Shown piece by piece: positions 1-6,522 of a DNA stretch of 8,995 nt. A program made the translations under genes and the position numbers. The stretch spans positions 1-8,995 of the forward strand of contig JAKMCZ010000222.1 in NCBI GenBank assembly GCA_022428185.1, written 5' to 3'. The stretch's first letter is position 1. Each line of letters starts with the position of its first letter. A model generated the notes under the pieces. That model worked only from the letters and a program-made list of their open reading frames with translations, had not been told where the DNA came from and did not search any database. The DNA comes from Alphaproteobacteria bacterium. Lineage in GTDB: Bacteria > Pseudomonadota > Alphaproteobacteria > RS24.

Positions 1-702
1 GAGGTCGAAAATCTGCAAGTATCTGAAAAAGGCCCCGGCGATTTCGTTTCGCAAGCCGACTTGAAAGCTGAAAAAATCTTATTTGAAGAATTATCGGAAG
101 CGCGCCCGGGTTATGGCTTTTTGATGGAAGAAGGCGGCGCGGTTGATGGCGCGGACACAACCCATCGCTGGATTATCGACCCGCTGGACGGCACAACGAA
201 CTTCTTACACGGCATTCCACATTTCGCCATTTCTGTTGCGCTGGAGCGCGACGGCGTGTTGGTCGCCGGTGTTATTTATAATCCTATTACCGATGAATTA
301 TATTTTGGCGAACGCGGACAAGGGGCTTATGGCCCGGCTGGCCGATTGCGCGTCTCAGGGCGCAAAGAGCTTTCAGAAGCGGTAATTTCAACCCGCTTTG
401 CCTATAAATCACCTGACGGTTTCAAAACCCAGGCACCGGAAGTTGAGAAACTACTGCCGAAAGTCGGCGGCTTACGCAATTTCGGTTCAGCCGCCCTCGA
501 CCTCGCTTATGTCGCTGCCGGTCGCTTTGACGGCTATGTCGAGTTTGGTCTTGAACCGTGGGACTATGCCGCCGGTATCGTGCTGGTGCGCGAGTCGGGC
601 GGTCTGGTCTCCGACGAAACCAATCGCCAACGCATGCTCGAAAACGGCAATATGTTAGCTGGAAATGAACCCATCCACGACGCGCTGTTAAAAATTATTT
701 GA
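1..702 (+). CDS. suhB: Inositol monophosphatase family protein (SuhB type), 5' end missing
   Basis: Mg2+-dependent sugar-phosphate phosphatase of the IMPase fold, cytoplasmic; the usual substrate is myo-inositol 1-phosphate, and SuhB members can also act in rRNA transcription. The reading frame is open from base 1, so the true start lies upstream. It gives 233 residues against a usual length near 260, so about 30 N-terminal residues are missing. Visible in order (residues counted from base 1): GDFVSQAD (13-20), the acidic pair MEEGG (42-46, metal ligand region), WIIDPLDGTTNF (57-68, metal-binding aspartates) and EPWDYAAG (185-192, second metal site, D188). All catalytic motifs are therefore present. 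The TTG at 61 is an internal leucine codon, not a start. The gene is convergent with the glycosyltransferase, with 25 bases between the stops and no convincing terminator there. The exact substrate cannot be told from sequence. Confidence 0.93.
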   Translation, partial: EVENLQVSEKGPGDFVSQADLKAEKILFEELSEARPGYGFLMEEGGAVDGADTTHRWIIDPLDGTTNFLHGIPHFAISVALERDGVLVAGVIYNPITDELYFGERGQGAYGPAGRLRVSGRKELSEAVISTRFAYKSPDGFKTQAPEVEKLLPKVGGLRNFGSAALDLAYVAAGRFDGYVEFGLEPWDYAAGIVLVRESGGLVSDETNRQRMLENGNMLAGNEPIHDALLKII

Positions 703-727
703 GCGATTTACAATCCGGTTCTGCCGG

Positions 728-1759
728 TCACAGTCTAATAAATTGCTTCCAATATTTTTTATTGTACCGACGGGCTGCCATCTTTCCTGCGGCATACCGC
801 AAAAAAGTCGGAAAGTCGCGTCGCTGCATTTTATGCCGGCTTAGAATTTCACCACTCGCCTGGTCCTGTGTTTTTTTTCCCGCTAAGATGTGTCGACCCA
901 ACATATTGCCCAAATTATAATCTTCGATGACCCGGCGACGAGCTTCGATAATAGCAGGTAGTCTTTTTTCGAACTCACCGTTTTCCATTGCCTTTTTTAT
1001 AATTTTCACGGAGGCGTCTGTATCCCTGATATCTATTGGAATAAAGCTGTCTTTTGGAAAATAATCGTCGGCATTTTGGCAGCCCGAATAGAACGGAAGG
1101 CAATAGCCCAGAAAGGCGTCAGACAGTTTTTCAGTCCAATGGTGGTCGCCAATATGATTTTCCACCGCGATATGATACCGGAATGAGTCAATCCCCTGTG
1201 CCTTGTGTTCTAAATATTTGTAGCCTCTGCCGAATACCGAAATTTTATCCGATAAGTTGTCTAAAAGTTCTGATAAAAACAGCTGACGACGGTGATGGAG
1301 AGAGTGTTTTTGTGCCTTTGAAGAGAAGAACATTGAAACCCAGTCGTTTTTCTCTGGCAACGAGGAATTGCTAGCAATCTGTTCAATCCCACCGTAGTAC
1401 CAAACGCCAACAGGCGGGCAATAAGCTCGATTTTGATGCGGCAGGACAGCAACATTATGACTGGTTAACACCACGCCAAATTGGCTGGTGAAGTCATTTC
1501 CATAAAATTTTATCGATGACGGTTCATATGTCAGCAAAATAGTATTTTCTCTCGGGCACGCCAATATCTCTGCATTGAGCGATAAGCGTTCAGTGCCGCT
1601 CGACGGCAAGTCGTCATATACCACCAGCCAATCATACTGGCGCTCATGGGCGTCGGTAATCCAAGTAATCTGATTGTTAAAATTTTGCGGCAACTCAAAG
1701 AGTTGAAAATCCTGAATACCATTTTTTGAAACTATTTTTACTCGAAGTTTTTCTGACAT
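728..1759 (-). CDS. Glycosyltransferase family 10 (alpha-1,3-fucosyltransferase-like)
   Basis: Predicted to transfer a sugar, in known family members L-fucose from GDP-fucose, to a GlcNAc-type residue of a surface glycan. It has 343 residues. The C-terminal GT10 core is clear: YHIAVEN (195-201), WTEKLSDAF (208-216) and NADDYFPKDSFIPIDI (229-244) match the family's donor-binding signature of FxxAxEN, TEK and NADDY. The N-terminal half has ENTILLTYEPSSIKFYG (71-87), as in bacterial GT10 proteins. There is no signal peptide or membrane segment. The last 30 or so residues are strongly basic and aromatic (RRYNKKYWKQFIRL), which could bind the membrane face as in Helicobacter fucosyltransferases. 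The start is 6 bases after the exporter stop, so it is probably co-transcribed; the Shine-Dalgarno is weak. Base use is unlike the neighbours: three hand-counted 60-base rows (from 1021, 1201 and 1501) are each 22/60 GC. The family call is strong; donor and acceptor are not determinable. Confidence 0.88.
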   Translation of the reverse strand: MSEKLRVKIVSKNGIQDFQLFELPQNFNNQITWITDAHERQYDWLVVYDDLPSSGTERLSLNAEILACPRENTILLTYEPSSIKFYGNDFTSQFGVVLTSHNVAVLPHQNRAYCPPVGVWYYGGIEQIASNSSLPEKNDWVSMFFSSKAQKHSLHHRRQLFLSELLDNLSDKISVFGRGYKYLEHKAQGIDSFRYHIAVENHIGDHHWTEKLSDAFLGYCLPFYSGCQNADDYFPKDSFIPIDIRDTDASVKIIKKAMENGEFEKRLPAIIEARRRVIEDYNLGNMLGRHILAGKKTQDQASGEILSRHKMQRRDFPTFLRYAAGKMAARRYNKKYWKQFIRL

Positions 1760-1765
1760 CGTCGT

Positions 1766-3616
1766 TTACTCAGCCGCCTCTTTGCCAAATTGCAAATCGG
1801 CCAAACGTGCATAGAGCCCACCTTCGGCCAATAATTCGTGATGCTTGCCTTGCGCGGTGACGCACCCATTTTCCATCACAATAATACGGTCAGCTTTCAA
1901 AATGGTCGCCAAGCGATGGGCAATCACCAACGTGGTGCACCCTTCCATTAAGTTTCCTAACGCCTTTTGCACCAACGTCTCGCTTTCCGCATCGAGCGCG
2001 CTGGTCGCTTCATCGAGCAGCAGCACCGGCGCGTCGCGCAAAATGGCGCGCGCTATGGCGATGCGCTGGCGTTGACCGCCCGATAGCGTCACCCCGCGCT
2101 CACCCAATTCAGTGTCATAGCCTTGCGGTAAACGGGCAATGAATTCATCAGCCTGCGCCGCTTGGGCAGCAGCCAACACTTCTTCTTCGCTCGCATCAGG
2201 GCGACCGAAGCGGATATTTTCGAACACGGTTTTGGCAAATACCACAGTTTCTTGCGGCACCACGGCCAATGCCCTACGCACAGTTTGCGGGGTCATGTCA
2301 GGTAGTGCAACCCCATCAATGCTGATGCTGCCGATTTGCGGGTCGTAAAAACGCGATAAAAGCTGAAACACCGTCGATTTACCCGCACCTGAGGCACCGA
2401 CCAGCGCAATCGTTTCACCTTTTTCGACCTCTAGGGAAAACCCACTCAAGGCCGATATTTCAGGCCGTGTCGGATATTGAAATGTCACATCGTCAAAGCC
2501 GATGCGCCCTTCAGGCGGTTGCGGCAGGGCTTTCGGATTGGCAGGTGGCTGAATGAGCGGTTCAATATCCAGAATTTCGACCAATCGCTCGGTCGCGCCC
2601 GCCGCCAATTGCACTTCGCCCCAGACTTCTGACAGCGCGCCGATAGAGGTGGCGCATAAAACAGCGTAGAGGATAAATTGCCCCAATGTGCCGCCGGTCA
2701 TCGTGCCGTCCAACACATTTTGCGCGCCGAGCCATAAAATGCCTGTCACGCCCGCAAAAATCAGCACAATAGCAATCGCGGTCATTCCGGCGCGCGCCAA
2801 AATACGTAACTTTGCGGTGATGAATGAATTTTCGATCGCGCTTGAAAAAACTCGGCGGTCTTCATGCTCATGCGTGAAGCTTTGAACCGTTTGCATGGCA
2901 CTAATGGTTTCGGTCGCATGGCTCGCCGTGTCGGCGATACGGTCTTGGCTGGCGCGCGCCAAACGGCGCACCAATCGACCAAACACAATCACCGGCACGA
3001 TAACCGCCGGCAGCGTGAGGGCCGCCAATCCAGCCAGTGCCGCGCTGGTATAGACAAGCATAATTGCCGAACCGACAAACATAAACAGATTGCGTAAGGC
3101 GATAGAGGCCGAGGAGCCGACAACCGTTTTAATCAGCGTCGTATCGGCGGTCAGGCGTGACAATACCTCACCGGTGCGCGTGACCTCAAAGAAGGCGGGC
3201 GATAATGTGGTGATGTGATTATAGACAGCAGCGCGCAAATCAGCCGTTACGCGCTCGCCAATCCAACTGACAAAATAAAACCGCATGGCGCTGGCAAAGC
3301 CCAACACAATGGCAACAACCAGCATCGCCAGGAAATAGCGGTCAATGGAACTGGTATCTTCGGTCGAAAAGCCGTTATCAATCATGAAGCGCACGGCGAT
3401 GGGCATCGCCAGAGTTGCCGCTGTGGCGGTCAGCAGCGCCAAGAATGCAGCGAAAACACGGCCCGGATAATTTGTGATAAACGGCAAAAGGGCCTGTAAG
3501 GGCTGCAAATTACGCGCCCTCGGGCGACGCTTTGCGTCCTCTTCCATCTGCGCCACCGCCTCGGCGGCATCGTTGCGGGCTTCGGTATGCGACAAGGTCA
3601 AAGACCCTTTCTTCAT
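1766..3616 (-). CDS. MsbA-like ABC exporter half-transporter (fused permease and ATPase)
   Basis: Inner-membrane exporter that works as a homodimer, using ATP to flip or export lipids, glycolipids or drugs. With the start at 3616 it has 616 residues. Membrane segments are near residues 53-79, 95-118, 175-192, 193-215, 279-298 and 310-330, the normal six. The ATPase has Walker A GASGAGKST (407-415), Q-loop VVPQ (452-455), signature LSGGQ (511-515), Walker B VLLLDEATSALD (531-542) and H-loop IAHR (H567); all are intact. It resembles the alphaproteobacterial MsbA-related group (TIGR02204) rather than true MsbA. An upstream ATG at 3676 would add 20 residues. I prefer 3616 (MKKGSLTLSH) because a putative promoter lies just before it inside that extension, although neither start has a clear Shine-Dalgarno. 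It is divergent from rpmE and followed at 6 bases by the glycosyltransferase, so a glycolipid or oligosaccharide substrate is possible but unproven. Confidence 0.93.
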   Translation of the reverse strand: MKKGSLTLSHTEARNDAAEAVAQMEEDAKRRPRARNLQPLQALLPFITNYPGRVFAAFLALLTATAATLAMPIAVRFMIDNGFSTEDTSSIDRYFLAMLVVAIVLGFASAMRFYFVSWIGERVTADLRAAVYNHITTLSPAFFEVTRTGEVLSRLTADTTLIKTVVGSSASIALRNLFMFVGSAIMLVYTSAALAGLAALTLPAVIVPVIVFGRLVRRLARASQDRIADTASHATETISAMQTVQSFTHEHEDRRVFSSAIENSFITAKLRILARAGMTAIAIVLIFAGVTGILWLGAQNVLDGTMTGGTLGQFILYAVLCATSIGALSEVWGEVQLAAGATERLVEILDIEPLIQPPANPKALPQPPEGRIGFDDVTFQYPTRPEISALSGFSLEVEKGETIALVGASGAGKSTVFQLLSRFYDPQIGSISIDGVALPDMTPQTVRRALAVVPQETVVFAKTVFENIRFGRPDASEEEVLAAAQAAQADEFIARLPQGYDTELGERGVTLSGGQRQRIAIARAILRDAPVLLLDEATSALDAESETLVQKALGNLMEGCTTLVIAHRLATILKADRIIVMENGCVTAQGKHHELLAEGGLYARLADLQFGKEAAE

Positions 3617-3630
3617 CTGATTTGCTGCGC

Positions 3631-3659
3631 TTATAGCAAGCTGCAAGACGCTTAGCCAG
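3631..3659 (-). promoter_or_regulatory. Putative promoter of the ABC exporter-glycosyltransferase unit
   Basis: On the minus strand, CTGGCT (3659-3654), a 17-base spacer, then CTATAA (3636-3631) resemble the alphaproteobacterial housekeeping pattern. Transcription would begin some 8-10 bases before the ATG at 3616, giving a very short leader. If it is real, the longer open frame from 3676 cannot be translated from this transcript. The -35 match is weak, so this is tentative. Confidence 0.35.
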
Positions 3660-3686
3660 AGGCCAAATCGGCGCATTTATTATCGA

Positions 3687-3716
3687 CTTGCGCCTGTAGC
3701 CTCTTCTGGTTATATA
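3687..3716 (+). promoter_or_regulatory. Putative promoter of rpmE
   Basis: CTTGCG (3687-3692) is followed after 17 bases by TTATAT (3710-3715), or TATATA in E. coli register (3711-3716). This fits a sigma-70 promoter of alphaproteobacterial type. It predicts a start near 3723 and a leader of about 35 bases before rpmE, which contains the purine-rich ribosome site GAAAAGGAAAAGG (3742-3754). Its -35 lies only a few tens of bases from the exporter's predicted promoter on the other strand. Confidence 0.5.
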
Positions 3717-3756
3717 TGCGCGCAATTGTTTTGGGCGAACTGAAAAGGAAAAGGCG

Positions 3757-3978
3757 ATGAAAAAAGACATTCATCCCGATTATCATATGATTACGGTGAC
3801 CATGACCGATGGTACGACCTATCAAACGCGCTCGACCTATGCGGAAGAGGGTGCGACCCTCACGCTTGATATTGACCCGACGACGCATCCGGCATGGACC
3901 AAAGGCTCACAAACGCTGGTTGACCGCGCCGGTCGCGTTTCGCGCTTTAACAAAAAATTCGACGGCTTTATCAGCTAG
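3757..3978 (+). CDS. rpmE: 50S ribosomal protein L31 (bL31), zinc-free form
   Basis: Structural protein of the large ribosomal subunit that contributes to bridging with the small subunit. It has 73 residues, a normal size for the alphaproteobacterial form. The opening MKKDIHPDYH, the central TLDIDPTTHPAWT and the ending GRVSRFNKKFDGF are diagnostic of L31. There are no cysteines at all, so this is the C-minus version that does not bind zinc; no zinc-containing paralogue is seen in the window. The ATG is preceded at a short distance by a strong purine-rich ribosome site (GGAAAAGG). It is divergent from the ABC exporter and convergent with the DUF1192 gene, whose stop lies 14 bases downstream. 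Transcription probably ends at the hairpin at 4007-4034. Expression is likely strong and constitutive, judging from the promoter, ribosome site and terminator. Confidence 0.97.
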   Translation: MKKDIHPDYHMITVTMTDGTTYQTRSTYAEEGATLTLDIDPTTHPAWTKGSQTLVDRAGRVSRFNKKFDGFIS

Positions 3979-3992
3979 ACCCTTCACCCAAA

Positions 3993-4181
3993 CTATTTGA
4001 AAAGGGCTTCCGCATCGCTGCGGGAGTCTTTTTTGCTTTCTAATATGGCTTCGATACGCGCAATCTCAGCCTGCAACAAAACAATCCGGTCGCTTAATTC
4101 CTCAACCCCTTGCAGGCTCAAATCCTCTTTTTGAAGCGCCGCCAAAGCGCTTCCCTTTGCTGCGCTGATTTCCTCTTCCAT
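3993..4181 (-). CDS. DUF1192 family small coiled-coil protein
   Basis: A 62-residue acidic protein of unknown function. The middle (EDLSLQGVEELSDRIVLLQAEIARIE, roughly 19-44) is the conserved core of DUF1192, and the end SRSDAEALFK (53-62) matches the usual C-terminal tail. Leucines and isoleucines at heptad spacing suggest one short coiled coil, so it probably dimerises or binds a partner. There is no membrane segment or signal peptide. The ATG is preceded by a good ribosome site (GGAGG on the minus strand, about 5 bases before the start), which supports it as a real gene. It is divergent from the quinone oxidoreductase with 55 bases between starts, an arrangement I recall as common in alphaproteobacteria. 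Its last codons double as the rpmE terminator. Confidence 0.85.
   Translation of the reverse strand: MEEEISAAKGSALAALQKEDLSLQGVEELSDRIVLLQAEIARIEAILESKKDSRSDAEALFK
4007..4034 (+). terminator. Intrinsic terminator of rpmE, inside the DUF1192 coding end
   Basis: Arm CTTCCGCA (4007-4014), loop TCGC (4015-4018) and arm TGCGGGAG (4019-4026) form an 8-pair stem with one G-T wobble, followed by TC and a run of six T (4029-4034). This is a classical rho-independent terminator on the plus strand, 28 bases after the rpmE stop. On the minus strand it forms part of the last codons of the DUF1192 gene and is followed only by CCCTTTTC, so termination there should be weaker. Confidence 0.8.
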
Positions 4182-4236
4182 CGCTGCCTCCGGCTGTTAC
4201 ACTTCCCTGAATGACAGTCTAACGCATACAGCACTT

Positions 4237-5256
4237 ATGAGCCAAAAAATGAGCGAAAAAATTCCGACCACTATGCAAGCCGTGGCGATTGGCGATGACG
4301 GCACGCCCGAAAGCCTTTTTCTGGAATCCCGACCGCTACCGCAACCGGGCGATGATGAGATATTGGTTCGCATTGGCGCGGCCGGCATAAATCGTGGCGA
4401 TTGTATGCAACGCATGGGGCTTTATCCGCCGCCGCCCGGCGCATCCGATATTATGGGGCTGGAATTTGCCGGCACAGTCGCCGCTATCGGCAAGAACGCC
4501 GATAAATGGGGGATTGGCGACCGCGTTGCCGCGCTGGTGGCAGGTGGAGCTTACGGTCAATTTGCTTGTGTGAATCAAGACCATGCTTTACCGGTGCCCG
4601 ATAATATGAGCTTTACCGATGCCGCCGCCCTGCCCGAGACGATTTTTACCGTCTTTGCCAATGTGTTTGAAGGCGGCAATTTGCAATCGGGCGAAACGCT
4701 GCTGATTCATGGCGGTTCTAGCGGCATTGGCACCACTGCCATTCAAATGGCTAAGCATGCCGGCGCTCAGGTGATTGTCACCGCCGGCTCGGAAGAAAAA
4801 TGCGCGGTATGCCGCGATTTGGGCGCCGATTTGGCAATTAACTACCAGGCCGATGATTTTGTTGCTGCCTGCTCTGCATTTACCGATGACGCGGGCGTCA
4901 ATGTCATTCTCGATATGGTTGGTGGGGATTACATCGCCCGCAATATGGAAGCCGCCGCCCGTGGCGGGCGCATTGTCAATATCGCCTATATGAAAGGGTT
5001 TGCCGCCGAGGTGAATTTTTTACCTGTCATGCTCAAAAATCTGACACTGACCGGCTCGACCCTACGCGCCCGCTCGGTAACCGAAAAAACCCGCCTGACC
5101 CGTCGGGTGGCGGAAACCTTCTGGCCTGAAATCGGTGACGCAATTAAGCCAATTGTCGATAGCGTCTTTCCGCTGGCAGAGGCCGGAAAAGCTCATGCAC
5201 TTATGGAAAGCAGCCATCATATTGGGAAAATCATTCTCGATTGTTCCGACGCTTAA
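4237..5256 (+). CDS. Zinc-free NAD(P)H:quinone oxidoreductase (PIG3-like, MDR superfamily)
   Basis: Cytoplasmic medium-chain dehydrogenase/reductase that passes hydride from NADPH to quinones or related electrophiles. It has 339 residues, close to the family norm. N-terminal GroES-like domain: INRGDCMQRMGLYPPPPG (51-68) and GDRVAALVAGGAYGQFA (94-110), both typical of the PIG3 group (TIGR02824). Rossmann domain: HGGSSGIGTTAIQMAKHAGA from 158, with glycine-rich NADPH loop GGSSGIG. The four-cysteine structural zinc lobe is absent, and the catalytic-zinc cysteine position is not conserved, so it is the zinc-free type. Three in-frame ATGs (4237, 4249, 4273) are possible; none has a clear Shine-Dalgarno, and the family usually begins close to MQAV (4273), so up to 12 residues may be over-called. 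It is divergent from DUF1192 and probably monocistronic. The natural substrate is unknown. Confidence 0.92.
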   Translation: MSQKMSEKIPTTMQAVAIGDDGTPESLFLESRPLPQPGDDEILVRIGAAGINRGDCMQRMGLYPPPPGASDIMGLEFAGTVAAIGKNADKWGIGDRVAALVAGGAYGQFACVNQDHALPVPDNMSFTDAAALPETIFTVFANVFEGGNLQSGETLLIHGGSSGIGTTAIQMAKHAGAQVIVTAGSEEKCAVCRDLGADLAINYQADDFVAACSAFTDDAGVNVILDMVGGDYIARNMEAAARGGRIVNIAYMKGFAAEVNFLPVMLKNLTLTGSTLRARSVTEKTRLTRRVAETFWPEIGDAIKPIVDSVFPLAEAGKAHALMESSHHIGKIILDCSDA

Positions 5257-5287
5257 GCAAAAGCAAAAATTTGACTGAGCTTTTCCT

Positions 5288-5315
5288 TTGCACATTGGCA
5301 GGCTTGGGCTATATA
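5288..5315 (+). promoter_or_regulatory. Putative promoter of trcR
   Basis: TTGCAC (5288-5293), a 16-base spacer and TATATA (5310-5315, preceded by C to give CTATATA) resemble the rpmE promoter. It predicts a start near 5322 and a leader of about 95 bases before the ATG at 5419, long for this window. The leader contains one GAGTC (5357-5361), a GANTC site of the kind methylated by CcrM in alphaproteobacteria. The -35 match is modest. Confidence 0.4.
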
Positions 5316-5418
5316 CGAGGGCATATTCTTTGAAATTGTCGTTTTCGTCGATGCATGAGTCTTGCGTCATGGAAAACGCTTATGTGATGTTCTTTTGAAA
5401 CAGGGTTTGGAGACTGAC

Positions 5419-6180
5419 ATGACCGCACCGCTTATGCCGAAAGCCACCGCCGTTTGGCTGGTAGATAATACCTCTTTGACGTTTGACCAAATCGCGCTGT
5501 TTTGCGTGCTACATCCGCTGGAAGTTAAAGGCATTGCCAATGGCGATATCGCCTCGGGCATTAAGGGCATGGATCCGATAAGCAACGGTCAGTTGACCCG
5601 CGACGAGATTGAACGTTGTCAAGATGACGCCACCGCTGAATTGCAACTGGCCGATGCCAAGCGCGATGTTCCACCGCCGAAGGCGCGCAAAGGGGCACGC
5701 TATACACCGTTGTCAAAACGCCAAGAGCGCCCTGATGCGATTGCTTGGCTGGTGCGTAATCACCCCGAATTAAACGACGCCGAAATCGGTCGACTGGTCG
5801 GCACAACCAAGCCAACCATTCAAAGCATTCGCGACCGCACGCATTGGAACATGGCGAACATCACGCCGCTTGATCCGGTGACAATGGGCATGTGCAGCCA
5901 AATCGACCTTGATGAATATGTCGCCAAAGCAGCCAAACGCGAAGAGCGCCATCAAAAGCGTTTGGCGCGCGAAGCGACGAAAAACGGCGAAGTGTTGAAA
6001 GATGCAACGGAAACAACGGCGGTCACGCCCGAAGTGGCGGCTGATTTCACGCCGACGGAAACACCGGCGACCGAAAAACGCGTTGATGATAGCAATGTTT
6101 TTGCCGATAGCCCGACTGCGGATACGTCAGAAGATGACGCAAACGAGAATTTGCGTCCCGAAGACGTCTTCAAATCGTAA
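5419..6180 (+). CDS. trcR: TrcR-type cell-cycle transcriptional regulator (DUF1013 family)
   Basis: Predicted cytoplasmic DNA-binding regulator restricted largely to alphaproteobacteria and linked by family name to cell-cycle transcription. It has 253 residues. The conserved part covers about residues 1-185 and includes ATAVWLVDNTSLTFDQIALF (9-28) and PDAIAWLVRNHPELNDAEIG (105-124), two similar helix-turn-helix-like blocks, each ending in a DP motif (MDPI at 51, LDPV at 151). HWNMANITPLDPVTMGMCSQ (142-161) is the best family marker. Residues 168-195 are lysine/arginine/glutamate-rich and probably helical; the rest to 253 is acidic and low in complexity (many T, E, D, A), likely disordered. 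The start is set at the ATG preceded by GGAG at 5409-5412; an in-frame TTG at 5362 would add 19 unlikely residues. It is convergent with the small DUF465 gene, only 13 bases apart. The family call is good; its targets are unknown. Confidence 0.8.
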   Translation: MTAPLMPKATAVWLVDNTSLTFDQIALFCVLHPLEVKGIANGDIASGIKGMDPISNGQLTRDEIERCQDDATAELQLADAKRDVPPPKARKGARYTPLSKRQERPDAIAWLVRNHPELNDAEIGRLVGTTKPTIQSIRDRTHWNMANITPLDPVTMGMCSQIDLDEYVAKAAKREERHQKRLAREATKNGEVLKDATETTAVTPEVAADFTPTETPATEKRVDDSNVFADSPTADTSEDDANENLRPEDVFKS

Positions 6181-6193
6181 ATCCAGGCAGGCA

Positions 6194-6364
6194 CTAAGCC
6201 CGCTGACGTAAGGCCTCAATCTGCTCTTTCAGAGCCAGTTTTTTGCGCTTCAGCGTCCATATATCGAGCGTGTCTTCAGATAAGTCGGCCTGTCGGACGC
6301 GAATTTCATCATCCAGCTCGCTATGCTGGCGCAGCAAACTCATGAGGCGCGCTTTCATACTCAT
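6194..6364 (-). CDS. Small DUF465/YdcH-like protein
   Basis: A 56-residue highly charged helical protein of unknown biochemical role. Read on the minus strand it begins MSMKARLMSLLRQHSELDDE, runs through DTLDIWTLKRKKLALKEQIE (31-50) and ends ALRQRA. The pattern of a short helix with an HxELDxEI motif, a brief acidic turn, then LKRKKLALKEQIE is the signature of the DUF465 (YdcH) family, which forms a helical hairpin. The start is well supported by a near-perfect ribosome site, AAAGGAGGT (6377-6369 on the minus strand), four bases before the ATG; a second ATG two codons on is possible. It is divergent from purE, an arrangement I recall from other alphaproteobacteria, and its stop lies 13 bases from the trcR stop. 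There is no signal peptide or membrane segment. Confidence 0.85.
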   Translation of the reverse strand: MSMKARLMSLLRQHSELDDEIRVRQADLSEDTLDIWTLKRKKLALKEQIEALRQRA

Positions 6365-6368
6365 CGCT

Positions 6369-6377
6369 ACCTCCTTT
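6369..6377 (-). promoter_or_regulatory. Strong ribosome binding site of the DUF465 gene
   Basis: AAAGGAGGT on the minus strand is close to the full complement of the 16S rRNA 3' end, four bases from the ATG at 6364. It is the strongest Shine-Dalgarno in the window and the main support for calling so short a gene. Confidence 0.8.
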
Positions 6378-6444
6378 ACCTTTTTCAGCCTGACAGTTTG
6401 CTCGAAACCTGTCCATTAATAATTTCGAAAAGGCGATAAAACGG

Positions 6445-6474
6445 CTTGAAATAGGTGTATGATACGGGCTATAC
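6445..6474 (+). promoter_or_regulatory. Putative promoter of purE-purK
   Basis: CTTGAA (6445-6450), 18 bases, then CTATAC (6469-6474) is a close match to the alphaproteobacterial CTTGAC-N17-CTATAT pattern (TTGAAA-N18-TATACA in E. coli register). It predicts transcription from about 6481, a leader of roughly 40 bases, and the ribosome site GGAG at 6513-6516. I saw no clear operator-like palindrome beside it. Confidence 0.55.
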
Positions 6475-6522
6475 ACGCGCCTTCCCGATACATATGGGGC
6501 TATTGGAAAAGCGGAGACAAGC

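Noticed and set aside
715..727. CCGG-TTCTG-CCGG hairpin between suhB and the glycosyltransferase
   Set aside because: Only four pairs and no T-run follows; not a credible terminator.
5256..5290. Possible terminator after the quinone oxidoreductase (AAAAGC with GCTTTT)
   Set aside because: The stem is AT-rich with a 14-base loop and an interrupted T-run, too weak to call.
5062..5370. 102-codon minus-strand open frame across the end of the quinone oxidoreductase
   Set aside because: It lies mostly antisense to a clear enzyme gene, has no recognisable domain, and its codons mirror the real gene.
5362..5418. TTG-initiated N-terminal extension of trcR
   Set aside because: The ATG at 5419 has a GGAG site at good spacing, and the added residues do not look like the family.
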